A DNA stretch of 64,000 nt from DATJLY01 sp035532935 (lineage in GTDB: Bacteria > Pseudomonadota > Alphaproteobacteria > ATCC43930 > CGMCC-115725): the NCBI GenBank assembly GCA_035532935.1, contig DATKQE010000109.1, positions 1 through 64,000 on the forward strand. Reading direction: 5' to 3'. Below, one piece after another: positions 39,418 through 47,832 of this stretch. A program made the position numbers and the translations under genes. The notes beneath the pieces were generated by a model. It was not told the origin of the DNA, did not search any database, and saw only the letters and a program-made list of their open reading frames with translations. How positions within the stretch are numbered: position 1 is the stretch's first letter; each line of letters opens with the position of its first letter.

Positions 39418-40797
39418 TCAGACCTCGCGGCCGAGTTCGCGCGCCGCAATCCACCGCGCCGTCGCGACCAGCCTCTCGTCGCCGTGCCAGGGGCCGAGAA
39501 GCTGGATCCCGACCGGCATGCCCTCGACCGCGAGCAGCGGCAGCGACATCGCCGGCGCGCCCAGCACCGACGATGCCTCGTTGTAGATGGCGCTGCCCTG
39601 GTCCATGCCGATGGGCCCGGGGCCGGGCGACGCCAGCGTGATGAAGCCGTCGACCCGGCGCGACAATTCCTCGTGCAGCCCGCGGACATAGGCGCGCTTC
39701 ACCAGCGCCTCGCGGTAATGCGTCTCGGTGAGCCCGGCGCCGTCGGCGATAGAGCGCTTCAGCCGCGGCGGCATCTTGTCGGGATAGAGCGCGAGATATT
39801 GCAGCATCGGCCAGCGCATCTCGTAGCGATAGAGCGCGCGCCACAACTCGGGCATGACCGCAAGCTCGCGCTCGTACGTCTCGATCGCCGGATCGTCGCG
39901 GCGCGAAAGGATCGTGACGCCGGCCTGGGCGAGCCCGGCGAGGCTGCGCTCGAACGCTGCGCGCGTCGCCGCGTCGGTCTCCGTCCAGCCCGCCATGTCG
40001 AGCCGGATGAGCCGCGCCGGCTTCATCGGCGCGGGCGGCAGCGCGCCGCCATAAAGGCCGGGATAGCCCGGATCGCCGCCCGCCTGCGCGGCGGTATAGC
40101 GCGCGGCGATCCAGAGATCGGCGAGCGAGCCGGCGAAGACGCCAACATGGTCCATGCTGTGCGCCATCGAGAACCCGCCCTGGCGGTTGATCGCGCCGAA
40201 GGTCGGCTTGATGGCGAAAGCGCCGCAGAAGCTGGCCGGGCGGATGGTCGAGCCGCGTGCATGCGTGCCGAGCGTCACCGGCAGCATGCGCGCCGCGATC
40301 GCCGCGGCCGAGCCTGCCGACGATCCGCCGGGCGTGCGCCGCAGGTCGTGCGGATTGCGCGTGCGCGCGGGATCGCCCGAGCCGAGACATACCGTCTCGG
40401 TCTTGCCGACCAGCACGGCGCCGCCGTCGCGCAGCGCCGCGACCGGCGCCGCGTCGCGGATCGGACGATTGCCGCGGAACAGGTCCGAGCCGTACTCCGT
40501 CGGCATGTCGCGGGTTTCCATCAGGTCCTTGATGCCGGTGGGCAGGCCGTCGACGGGCGACAGCGCCTGACCCTGGCGATAGCGGACGGACGCCGCATCG
40601 GCCGCCATGCGCGCGCCCTCGGTGTTGAGATAGGCGAAGGCCATGACCTCGCCCTCGCGCCGCGCGATGGTCTCGAGACAGCGTTCGAGATAGGCCCGCG
40701 GCGTGTCGCTGCCGTCGCGAAAGCGCGCGACCGCGTCGTGGAACGTCAACGGGCGGTCGGTTTTGGGATCGTAATGGGCTGCGCTTTGGTCGGGCAT
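39418..40797 (-). CDS. amidase signature family enzyme
   Basis: A 459-residue serine amidase. The Ser-cisSer-Lys triad is visible: Lys90 in GIKDL, the GGSSAGSAAA block at 157-166 and the nucleophilic Ser183 in HARGSTIRPASFCG. The usual GTDTGGS reads GTHARGS here, a deviation close to the nucleophile. It has no signal peptide, so it should act in the cytoplasm. The ATG at 40797 follows GGAGG. It is the first gene of the sugar-type ABC operon, 28 bases before the binding-protein gene, which suggests the transported compound is an amide, ureide or N-acyl sugar. Confidence 0.93.
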   Translation of the reverse strand: MPDQSAAHYDPKTDRPLTFHDAVARFRDGSDTPRAYLERCLETIARREGEVMAFAYLNTEGARMAADAASVRYRQGQALSPVDGLPTGIKDLMETRDMPTEYGSDLFRGNRPIRDAAPVAALRDGGAVLVGKTETVCLGSGDPARTRNPHDLRRTPGGSSAGSAAAIAARMLPVTLGTHARGSTIRPASFCGAFAIKPTFGAINRQGGFSMAHSMDHVGVFAGSLADLWIAARYTAAQAGGDPGYPGLYGGALPPAPMKPARLIRLDMAGWTETDAATRAAFERSLAGLAQAGVTILSRRDDPAIETYERELAVMPELWRALYRYEMRWPMLQYLALYPDKMPPRLKRSIADGAGLTETHYREALVKRAYVRGLHEELSRRVDGFITLASPGPGPIGMDQGSAIYNEASSVLGAPAMSLPLLAVEGMPVGIQLLGPWHGDERLVATARWIAARELGREV

Positions 40798-40851
40798 CGG
40801 CGGACCTCCATATCCTCGCGGTTCATCGCAATGGGCGTTCTCCCGGCGGAC

Positions 40852-41847
40852 TCATTTAACGCTCGCGGCCGCCTCATGCACCAGCGTGGCGTCGATCACG
40901 TTCTTGAACGACAGCGGCTTATCGTAATTGAGCCGCCCGTTCTTGCGCATGACGCTTTCTTCCCGCCGCAAGCCGGGTTCGTATTTCGTGATATCGAGAT
41001 TGGGATCGATGGCGAAGGGGGTGCACCGCTCGACCGCCTCGACCTTGAGCCCCGTCTGCTTGGCGATCATGGCGGCCAATTCCGGGTTCTGGTTGTAGTT
41101 GCCTTGCGTTTCGCGGGCGGCGCGGACGAGGGCGCGCAGGAAGTCGAGCGCCACCTTGGGGCGCTCATGCATGAACTTCTCGCTGTAGAAGACGAAGGTG
41201 GTGATGGTGCCGGCGCCGATCCCGGCCTCGGGCTTCAGCAGCTCGACCGTGCCGGCCATCTGAGCGGCGGTGGACAACGGCTCGGGCAGGAAGCCGGCAT
41301 CGATCGCACCGTTCTTGAAGGCAACGAATTGCTCGGCGAAGCCGAGCGGCGTGAGGTTCACGTCCTTGAGCTCCATGCCGTATTTCTCGAGCATGAGCGT
41401 GAGGAAATATTCGGTAATGTCGCCGGGCGCATTGATGGCGACCTTGCGGCCTTTCAGATCCTTCGCGCTGCGGATCGTTCCGTTTTCCCAAAGCGCCTTG
41501 CGTACGAGCGGCTGCGTCGCCATGAGCGGCCCCTGGATGCCCATGGCCGCGACGACACGCAAGTCGAACCCGCGATGGGCGGCGTTGAAGAAGCCGGCCG
41601 TGGCCGCGCCGATGGCCACGTCGAGCCGTCCCGTCGCCAGCGAGGCCACGGCATCGAGGGCGCTGCGCACGTCGCCGGAGTCGATCTTGATGCCTGCCTG
41701 ATCGAAATAGCCCTTCCCGACGGCGACGTAGAAGGGCGCCTGCCCGATGCTCTTGACGAGTTCGACCGAGACCGTTTCCGGCGTCGCGTGCGCAGCCGAT
41801 GCCAGGAACCCGAGCCCTACCAACGCCAACGCCCAACGCTTGATCAT
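40852..41847 (-). CDS. NMT1/ThiY-like ABC transporter substrate-binding protein
   Basis: A 331-residue periplasmic type II binding protein. The signal peptide ends at about AAHA-TP (residue 21). The mature protein has QAPFYVAVGKGYFDQAGI, then LATGRLDVAIGAATAGFFNA and SAKDLKGRKVAINAPGDITEY (in part), matching the nitrate/sulfonate/pyrimidine-precursor group. ATG 41847 follows GGGGAGGAA. No permease or ATPase gene is adjacent. It lies 55 bases upstream of the amidase gene in the same direction and could be part of that transcription unit. Confidence 0.9.
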   Translation of the reverse strand: MIKRWALALVGLGFLASAAHATPETVSVELVKSIGQAPFYVAVGKGYFDQAGIKIDSGDVRSALDAVASLATGRLDVAIGAATAGFFNAAHRGFDLRVVAAMGIQGPLMATQPLVRKALWENGTIRSAKDLKGRKVAINAPGDITEYFLTLMLEKYGMELKDVNLTPLGFAEQFVAFKNGAIDAGFLPEPLSTAAQMAGTVELLKPEAGIGAGTITTFVFYSEKFMHERPKVALDFLRALVRAARETQGNYNQNPELAAMIAKQTGLKVEAVERCTPFAIDPNLDITKYEPGLRREESVMRKNGRLNYDKPLSFKNVIDATLVHEAAASVK

Positions 41848-42065
41848 CGCTGTTCCTCCCCGGAATTTCTCCGCCACGCCTTCGGCGCGGCTGTGATGAT
41901 GCGAGACCGGAATACACCGGATGGCGCATGCTGTCGCGCCAAAGTGCAACTTTTCGCGACCGCCGGCAAGGCATCCGCGCGCGGCGCCACAGGCGGTCCG
42001 CGGTGGCGGCGGCGCGGGAACGAAGCCCGTGTCCGCGCGCTTGCGCCTGCGTTAAGCTTGTGTCG

Positions 42066-42743
42066 ATGGCAGGGGACAAGATTGCGATCCTGGGCGGCAC
42101 CGGGGCGATGGGCGGGGCGCTGGCGCTGCGCTGGGCCAAGGCCGGGCTCGCGGTCGTGATCGGCTCGCGCGCGCCGCGCCGCGCCGAGGAAGCCGCGCGC
42201 GCGATCCTCGAGAAGGTACCGCACGCGGCGATTGCAGGCGGCGGCCTCGACGCGGCGGCGCGGGCGGCCGCGGTGGTGGTACTCGCCGTGCCCTATCCGG
42301 CGCATCGCGCGACGCTCGAGGCCGTGCACGCCGCGGTTCAGGGCAAGATCCTGGTCGACGTCACCGTGCCGCTGGAACTGCCGCGGGTGGCGCGCGTGGC
42401 GCTGCCGCCGGAAGGATCGGCGGCGGTTGCGGCGCAGGGCATTCTCGGCCCGGACGTGCGCGTGGTCGCCGCCTTCGAGACCGTGCCGGCGCGGCTGCTC
42501 GCGCTGCCGGATGCGGCGATCGACAGCGACGTTCTCGTCTGCGGCGACGACAAGGACGCGCGCGAGACCGTGATCGCGCTGGCCCGCGCCGCGGGATTGA
42601 GCGCGCTCCATGGTGGCGCGCTCGCCAATGCCGCCGCGGCCGAAGCGCTCGCCTGCGTCCAGATCTTCTTCAACGGCCGCTATCGCGCTCCGGCGAGCGG
42701 CTTGCGCTTCACCGGCCTCGCCCGCGACGACGGATCGGCCTGA
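42066..42743 (+). CDS. NpdG-like NADP-binding protein (F420-dependent NADP reductase family)
   Basis: A 225-residue Rossmann protein. The N-terminus KIAILGGTGAMGGALALRWAKAG and GSRAPRRAEEAA give the NADP-specific binding site. The body (VVVLAVPYPAHRATL, LVDVTVPL) and the C-terminal GLRFTGL match the F420H2:NADP oxidoreductase family, of which many bacterial members are uncharacterised. F420 use in alphaproteobacteria is uncommon, and no F420 synthesis gene is in the window, so the cofactor is unproven. I chose the ATG at 42066; the GTG two codons upstream is also possible. The gene is divergent from the NMT1-like gene. Confidence 0.82.
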   Translation: MAGDKIAILGGTGAMGGALALRWAKAGLAVVIGSRAPRRAEEAARAILEKVPHAAIAGGGLDAAARAAAVVVLAVPYPAHRATLEAVHAAVQGKILVDVTVPLELPRVARVALPPEGSAAVAAQGILGPDVRVVAAFETVPARLLALPDAAIDSDVLVCGDDKDARETVIALARAAGLSALHGGALANAAAAEALACVQIFFNGRYRAPASGLRFTGLARDDGSA

Positions 42744-42752
42744 GCGGCGCGG

Positions 42753-43127
42753 TCAGCCGGCGGCGGCCTTGTCGAGCACGTGCTGCGGCGTGCTCGAGAC
42801 CACTTCGGCATAGATCGGCTTGAACTTCTCGGGCCCGCCTTCGATCAGCGCCGCAAATGCCGGCCGCAGCGTCGCCATCTGCTTCAGGATCTCGGCATGG
42901 ACCTTGATGTCCCGCCACTCGCCGAGAAGATAGAAATGGTCGGGGTCGTTGACGTCGCGGCAGAGCACGCCGTCCTTGGCCTGTGCCTTCGATTTGTGCA
43001 TCGGATTGACATCCGAATAGTCGAAATCGTCGAACAGGCGGATGAACTCCGCACCCTTGCCGGGCTTGACGCGGAAATCGTAGACATGAACGAAATTGCC
43101 AGCCTGGCACAGCGAAACAAGCGCCAT
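42753..43127 (-). CDS. antibiotic biosynthesis monooxygenase (ABM)-fold protein
   Basis: A 124-residue ferredoxin-like protein. The N-terminal strand FVHVYDFRVKPGKGAEFIRLF is the classic ABM start, and the central DPDHFYLLGEWRDIKVHAEIL matches the second half of the barrel. ABM proteins range from quinone-forming monooxygenases to simple binding proteins. ATG 43127 follows GAGGAGG with ideal spacing; a GTG two codons upstream is less likely. It converges on the NpdG-like gene with a nine-base gap and is divergent from the enamidase-like gene. Confidence 0.85.
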   Translation of the reverse strand: MALVSLCQAGNFVHVYDFRVKPGKGAEFIRLFDDFDYSDVNPMHKSKAQAKDGVLCRDVNDPDHFYLLGEWRDIKVHAEILKQMATLRPAFAALIEGGPEKFKPIYAEVVSSTPQHVLDKAAAG

Positions 43128-43208
43128 TTGCACCTCCTCGGGTTGCGCCGACTATACTCTGCCGGCGGCGCGGACTGAAGCGCGCCGATGGGGGCGAAGG
43201 GCGGAGCG

Positions 43209-44435
43209 ATGCGCACCATCATTGCCAATATCGGCGAGTTGTTCACCGGCGACATCGCGGCACCCCTTGCGGCGGCGCGCGCGCTCCTGATCGAGGACGG
43301 CGTGATCGCCGCGTTCGATCCCGCACCGGAGATGAAATGCGATGTCGTGCTCGATGCCAGAGGCGGGGCGGTGCTGCCGGGCCTGGTCGACGGCCACGTG
43401 CATCCGGTGTTCGGCGAATGGACGCCGACGCAGGACGCGATCGGCTGGATCGGCAATTATCTCCACGGCGGCACCACCACCATGGTCTCGGCCGGCGAAC
43501 TGCACACGCCCGGGCTCGATTATGCGAATCTCACGCCCGATCTCGTCACGTCGCTCGCCGAGGTGACGCGCGCGACCACGGGGCGCGTGCGCTGGAGCGG
43601 CGTCAAGCTCCACGCCGGGACGGTGCTGCTCGTGCCGGGCATGACGGAGGCGCATTTCGACCGCCTCGCGCGCGCCGGCGTCGGCTTTGCCAAGTTCCTG
43701 TTCTATCCCTTGGCCGTGAACCCGGACGAGGCGAAGCGCTACGTACGCTGGTGCCGCGAGCGCGGCATCCGGGTCAAGGTCCATACCGGCGGCGTATCGC
43801 GCTCGGGTCTCAGCCAGATGTGCGGCTATGACATCCTGGCCTGGCTCGAGCCGGACATCGCCGCCCATGTCTCGGGCGGGCCGATCCCGATGCACGACGA
43901 GGATCTGATGCGCACGGTGGAGGCGACCGCGTTTGCGCTCGAGATCTGCAGCTCGGGCAATGACCGTTCGACCCTGCTCGCGGTGCGGCGGTTGCAGGAG
44001 CTGGGTCGGCTCGACCGCCTCACCCTCGGCACCGATACGCCCGGCGGTACCGGCGTCATTCCGCGCGGCATGCTGCGCAACATCCTTTATCTTTCGGCGG
44101 TGTGTGGGCTCGCGCCGGGCGAGGCGGTGGCCGTCGCCACCGGCAACACCGCGCGCCTGCACGGGCTCGCGGTGGGCATGCTGCGCCCGGGCGCGCCGGC
44201 CGATCTCGTCATCGCCGCGCCGGTCGAGGGCTCGAGCGGCACCACGCTCGGCGAGACCATCGCGCATGGCGATCTTCCCGGCATCTCTTATGTGCTGGTC
44301 GACGGTGCGGTGGTGGTGGATGGAAGGAGCCGCCAGACGCCGCCGCCCGGCGTCGCCGGACGCTTCATCGCCGCGCCGCCGGGCACGGAAGGCAGTCTCG
44401 GCGTGCTGCTCGCCGGCTGCTGCGGCTGCGGCTGA
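43209..44435 (+). CDS. enamidase-like amidohydrolase
   Basis: A 408-residue zinc amidohydrolase. It resembles enamidase of nicotinate fermentation along its length: IIANIGELFTGDIAAP start, LPGLVDGHVHP metal motif, YLHGGTTTMVSAGELHTPG, WSGVKLHAGTVLLVPGMTE, VKVHTGG, AAHVSGGPIPMHDEDL and GTDTPGGTGVIPRGMLRN. Enamidase opens cyclic enamides such as 6-oxo-tetrahydronicotinate. The actual substrate here is unknown. ATG 43209 follows GGGCGGAG; an ATG seven codons earlier (43188) is possible. The protein ends in an odd AGCCGCG tail with three Cys. It converges on the ornithine cyclodeaminase homologue. Confidence 0.85.
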   Translation: MRTIIANIGELFTGDIAAPLAAARALLIEDGVIAAFDPAPEMKCDVVLDARGGAVLPGLVDGHVHPVFGEWTPTQDAIGWIGNYLHGGTTTMVSAGELHTPGLDYANLTPDLVTSLAEVTRATTGRVRWSGVKLHAGTVLLVPGMTEAHFDRLARAGVGFAKFLFYPLAVNPDEAKRYVRWCRERGIRVKVHTGGVSRSGLSQMCGYDILAWLEPDIAAHVSGGPIPMHDEDLMRTVEATAFALEICSSGNDRSTLLAVRRLQELGRLDRLTLGTDTPGGTGVIPRGMLRNILYLSAVCGLAPGEAVAVATGNTARLHGLAVGMLRPGAPADLVIAAPVEGSSGTTLGETIAHGDLPGISYVLVDGAVVVDGRSRQTPPPGVAGRFIAAPPGTEGSLGVLLAGCCGCG

Positions 44436-44438
44436 CGC

Positions 44439-45497
44439 TCACGGCTGCACCGTCTCGGTGAACCATTCGGTCGGCAGCTCGCGACCCAACCCCAGCGCGC
44501 GCGCCCGCTCATAGACGACGTGGCCGGTGGCAGCGAACTGGTAGCCCATGCCGAGATTGTTGATGAAGCAAATGGTCTCGCTCTCTCGTGCGCGCCCGCG
44601 ATGGCGGCCGGTGACGATCTCGAACAGTGTCGGCAGCGTCATGGCGAGCCGCTCGCCGCCGGCGTCGGCGCGCTTCCTGCCGTGCGTGCTCAGGGTGACG
44701 GCATCGTCGGCGCGGTTGAACACGGCCATCAGGTCGAACTTGTCCCAGGCCGGACGCTCGATCTCGGTGGCGCCGGGGCGGATCGAGCTCACCAACATGC
44801 CGGGCTCGACCCAGGACGCCATGAACACGGGCGCGAGCGCATTGGTGGCGCAGGCGACGATGTCGGCGCCCTTGCAGGCCGCGGCGGCACTGTCGCACGG
44901 CCGCACGGTCTTACCGATCGCCTCGCCCATCGTGCGTGCGAAGCCGTCGCGGTGCTCGCGCGAGGGACTGAACACGCGAATATCCTCGAGCGCAAAGAGC
45001 GCATCGAGCCCCAGAAGCTGCGCCTCGGCCTGTCCGCCCGAGCCGATGATCGCCACGCGTCTTGCATCCTTGCGGGCGAGGTACTTGGCGGCGATGGCGT
45101 TGGTCGCGCCGACGCGCATGCGCTGCATCACCCCGTCGGGGCAGATCGCGAGCGGCGCACCGTCATGGGTGCTGAACAGCAGCACCAGCCCGACATAGCG
45201 CCCGCCCGGCACCGCCGCCATTTTCTCGCGGCGCTTGGTGCCGCCGCTCTCGGGGAAATAGAGGATGTCGGAATTGATGCGCACGGCGCCGATGCCGAGC
45301 TTCGGCACGACCGCGCTCATCTGCTTCAACGCGTAGAGCCCATCCGGGCGCTGCGTCGTCGGCGTGACGATGTCGGAGCGCGGGCCGTTGGCGCCGCGGC
45401 CCTCGATCAGCTCGATGTATGAATCCTCGAGCGCCGGGATGAGCTCCTTCATCGTCAGCAGGCGCGTGATTTCCTCATTGGTGAGGATCAGGGTCAT
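44439..45497 (-). CDS. ornithine cyclodeaminase / mu-crystallin family protein
   Basis: A 352-residue NAD(P)-binding protein of the OCD/mu-crystallin family. The nucleotide-binding segment VAIIGSGGQAEAQLLGL and DIVACATNALAPVF are clear, as are AAVPGGRYVGLVLLFSTHDGAPL and MRVGATNAIAAKYLA. Members reduce cyclic imines, form amino acids or deaminate ornithine; the substrate here is open. ATG 45497 follows GGGAGACC. It is the last gene of the minus-strand catabolic run, 25 bases after the MFS gene. Its neighbour across the convergent end is the enamidase-like gene, which also acts on C-N bonds. Confidence 0.9.
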   Translation of the reverse strand: MTLILTNEEITRLLTMKELIPALEDSYIELIEGRGANGPRSDIVTPTTQRPDGLYALKQMSAVVPKLGIGAVRINSDILYFPESGGTKRREKMAAVPGGRYVGLVLLFSTHDGAPLAICPDGVMQRMRVGATNAIAAKYLARKDARRVAIIGSGGQAEAQLLGLDALFALEDIRVFSPSREHRDGFARTMGEAIGKTVRPCDSAAAACKGADIVACATNALAPVFMASWVEPGMLVSSIRPGATEIERPAWDKFDLMAVFNRADDAVTLSTHGRKRADAGGERLAMTLPTLFEIVTGRHRGRARESETICFINNLGMGYQFAATGHVVYERARALGLGRELPTEWFTETVQP

Positions 45498-45522
45498 GGT
45501 GGGTCTCCCTTTGACCGGCCGA

Positions 45523-46812
45523 TCAGGCGACGGGCTCGAGGCTGGGCGTACCGGCGCCGCGCGGGGTGCGGCCGATGCGCAGGACCACCACCGCGGCGCC
45601 GAGGCACATCAGCCCCGACAATATGAACGGCACGAAATAGCTGCCGAGCTCGCTGCGCATCACCCCGGCGATGAGCGCGATCGATGCAGCGCCGACCTGG
45701 TGGCCCGCGAACACCCAGCCATAGACGACCGGCGTATCGATCTTGCCGAACGTGTCGGTGATGAGCCTGACCGTCGGCGGCACGGTGGCGAAATAGTCGA
45801 GCCCATAGAACAACGCGAAGATCGAGAGGGTGCCGAAGCTGAAATCGGAATAGGGCAGGTAGAGCAGCGACAGTCCCCTGAACGTGTAGAAGAACATCAA
45901 CAGCACGCGATTGTCGATCCGGTCCGACAGCCAGCCCGACAGCGTCGTGCCGAGAATGGTGAAGGCGCCGATCGCGGCCAGCAGTCCGGCCGCCGTCACC
46001 TGGGGAATGCCGTGGTCGGAGCAGAACGGGATGAGATGCGTGCCGACGAGCCCGTTGGCGCTCGCGCCGCAGACGAAGAAGCTCGCGAAGAGGAGCCAGA
46101 AATTGCCCGACTTGACCGCCCGCCCCAGCGCGGAAAATGCCAAGACGAGCGGGTTCGTGGCGCCGTGCGCCGGCGGCCGCTTCTCGCCGCTGTCGCCATA
46201 GGGGGCAAGGCCCACTTGCGCCGGATCGTCCGGCAGTAGAAACGCCACCAGCGGGATCACGGCGGCCATCGCCGCGGCCATGATCCAGATCACCGGCCGC
46301 CATCCCACATTCGCGGCAACGGCGGCGAGCGGCGGCAGAAACAGGAGCTGCCCGGTCGCGCTGCTCGCCGAGACGATGCCCATGGCGAGGCCGCGGCGCT
46401 GCGTGAACCAGCGGTTGACGATGGTGGCGCCGAACACGGGTGCGACGAGCCCGCAGCATGTGCCGACCATGACGCCCCAGGTGAGCACGAGCTGCCATGG
46501 TGCATTGATGAAGGAACTCGCCAGCACTGCCGCGACGACGAGACTGAGCGCGCCCATGGCGGTGCGGCGGATGCCGAACCGCTGCATCAGCGCCGCGCCG
46601 AACGGTCCCAGGAACCCGTAGAGAAAGAGATTGACCGAGATGGCGAGGGAGATGGTGGCGGCGCTCCAGCCGAAGGAATGCTCGAGCGGTACGATGAGCA
46701 CGCTCGGCGTCGAGCGCAGCGCCGCCGTCGCCAGCAGCGCCACGAAGGTGACGCCGAGCACGACCCAGGCATAATGCACGCGCGATGCGGCCGCGACGAC
46801 CAGGCGATTCAT
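45523..46812 (-). CDS. MFS transporter (monocarboxylate/oxalate carrier-like)
   Basis: A 429-residue transporter with twelve membrane helices. It starts HYAWVVLGVTFVALLATAALRSTPSVLIVPLE (in part), a pattern of the monocarboxylate/oxalate:formate type. The cytoplasmic loop between helices 2 and 3 is short and basic (QRFGIRRTAMG), and SDRIDNRVLL marks the same loop in the second half. It probably imports the acid that the rest of the operon degrades. ATG 46812 follows AAAGGGGAA. Quinone oxidoreductase lies upstream (21-base gap) and the OCD homologue downstream. Confidence 0.9.
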   Translation of the reverse strand: MNRLVVAAASRVHYAWVVLGVTFVALLATAALRSTPSVLIVPLEHSFGWSAATISLAISVNLFLYGFLGPFGAALMQRFGIRRTAMGALSLVVAAVLASSFINAPWQLVLTWGVMVGTCCGLVAPVFGATIVNRWFTQRRGLAMGIVSASSATGQLLFLPPLAAVAANVGWRPVIWIMAAAMAAVIPLVAFLLPDDPAQVGLAPYGDSGEKRPPAHGATNPLVLAFSALGRAVKSGNFWLLFASFFVCGASANGLVGTHLIPFCSDHGIPQVTAAGLLAAIGAFTILGTTLSGWLSDRIDNRVLLMFFYTFRGLSLLYLPYSDFSFGTLSIFALFYGLDYFATVPPTVRLITDTFGKIDTPVVYGWVFAGHQVGAASIALIAGVMRSELGSYFVPFILSGLMCLGAAVVVLRIGRTPRGAGTPSLEPVA

Positions 46813-46833
46813 GATTCCCCTTTCGCGTCTCGA

Positions 46834-47832
46834 TTATTCATCCGACCCCACGGTCAGGACGATCTTGCCGAGCACTTCGCCCCGCGCCAGCCGCGCCAGC
46901 GCCGCATCGAAGCGCGCGAGCGGCAGGCACGCGGCGACATGCGGCCTGATCCTCCCGGCGATGCGGAGCGCGAACAGCTCGCGCTGGACCTCGCGCACGC
47001 GCTCGGGCGTGCCGTCGCGGTAATCCGTCCACTGCAACCCCAGGACGGCGATGTTCTTGAGCAGAAGATAGTTTGCCTTGAGCGTCGGAATCCGCCCGGC
47101 GGCGAAGCCGATGACGACCAGCCGCCCCTCCCATGCCACGGCGCGGAGCGCGGCATCGAACACGTCGCCGCCGACGGAATCGAGCGCGATGTCGGCCATG
47201 TGTCCGTCTGTCGCCCGACGCACCTCATCGCGCAGCGCATCGCGCAGGTCGGGGCGCCCGGTGATGACGACGTGATCGGCGCCGTCCTGCCGCGCCAGCG
47301 CCGCCCGCTCCGGCCGGCTCACGCAGGCAATCACCTTGGCCCCGAGCGCCTTGGCGAGTTGAACCGACGCCATGCCGACGCCGCCGCCCGCGCCCGTGAC
47401 CAGCACGGTCTCGCCCGTCCGGTACTGGCCGCGCGCGACCAGGGCGAAATGCGCGGTCTGATAGACGATGCCCATCGCTGCCGCATCGACGAAGGACACC
47501 GCGTCGGGCAGCGCATAGCACTGCAACGCCGGCGCGAGCGCAATTTCGGCAAAGCCGCCATGCTCGATCTCGGCGAGGACGCGGTCGCCGGGCGCGAATG
47601 CGGCAACGCCGGGCCCGACCGCGGCAACGATCCCCGCCACCTCCTTGCCCGGAATGAAGGGCAGCGGCGGCAGGCGCTGATAGCCGCCAGAAACGACGAG
47701 GAGGTCCGCGAAATTGATGCCGGAGGCGTGCACCGCGATCGCGACCTGGCCCGGCCCCGGTTCGGGCACCGGCCATTCTTCGAGCTGCAGCCCTTCGGGC
47801 GGACCGTGGGCGCGGCAGATGACGGCCTTCAT
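46834..47832 (-). CDS. NADPH:quinone oxidoreductase-like MDR protein
   Basis: A 332-residue zinc-independent medium-chain reductase of the QOR group. The catalytic half has VHASGINFADLLVVSGGYQ and PFIPGKEVAG; the nucleotide-binding motif is GAGGGVGMASVQLAKALGA. No structural-zinc Cys cluster is present. Members reduce quinones or enoyl-thioesters. It starts at the ATG at 47832, overlapping the CoA-transferase stop as ATGA, so translation is coupled. In this cluster it could act as an enoyl-CoA reductase. Confidence 0.92.
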   Translation of the reverse strand: MKAVICRAHGPPEGLQLEEWPVPEPGPGQVAIAVHASGINFADLLVVSGGYQRLPPLPFIPGKEVAGIVAAVGPGVAAFAPGDRVLAEIEHGGFAEIALAPALQCYALPDAVSFVDAAAMGIVYQTAHFALVARGQYRTGETVLVTGAGGGVGMASVQLAKALGAKVIACVSRPERAALARQDGADHVVITGRPDLRDALRDEVRRATDGHMADIALDSVGGDVFDAALRAVAWEGRLVVIGFAAGRIPTLKANYLLLKNIAVLGLQWTDYRDGTPERVREVQRELFALRIAGRIRPHVAACLPLARFDAALARLARGEVLGKIVLTVGSDE

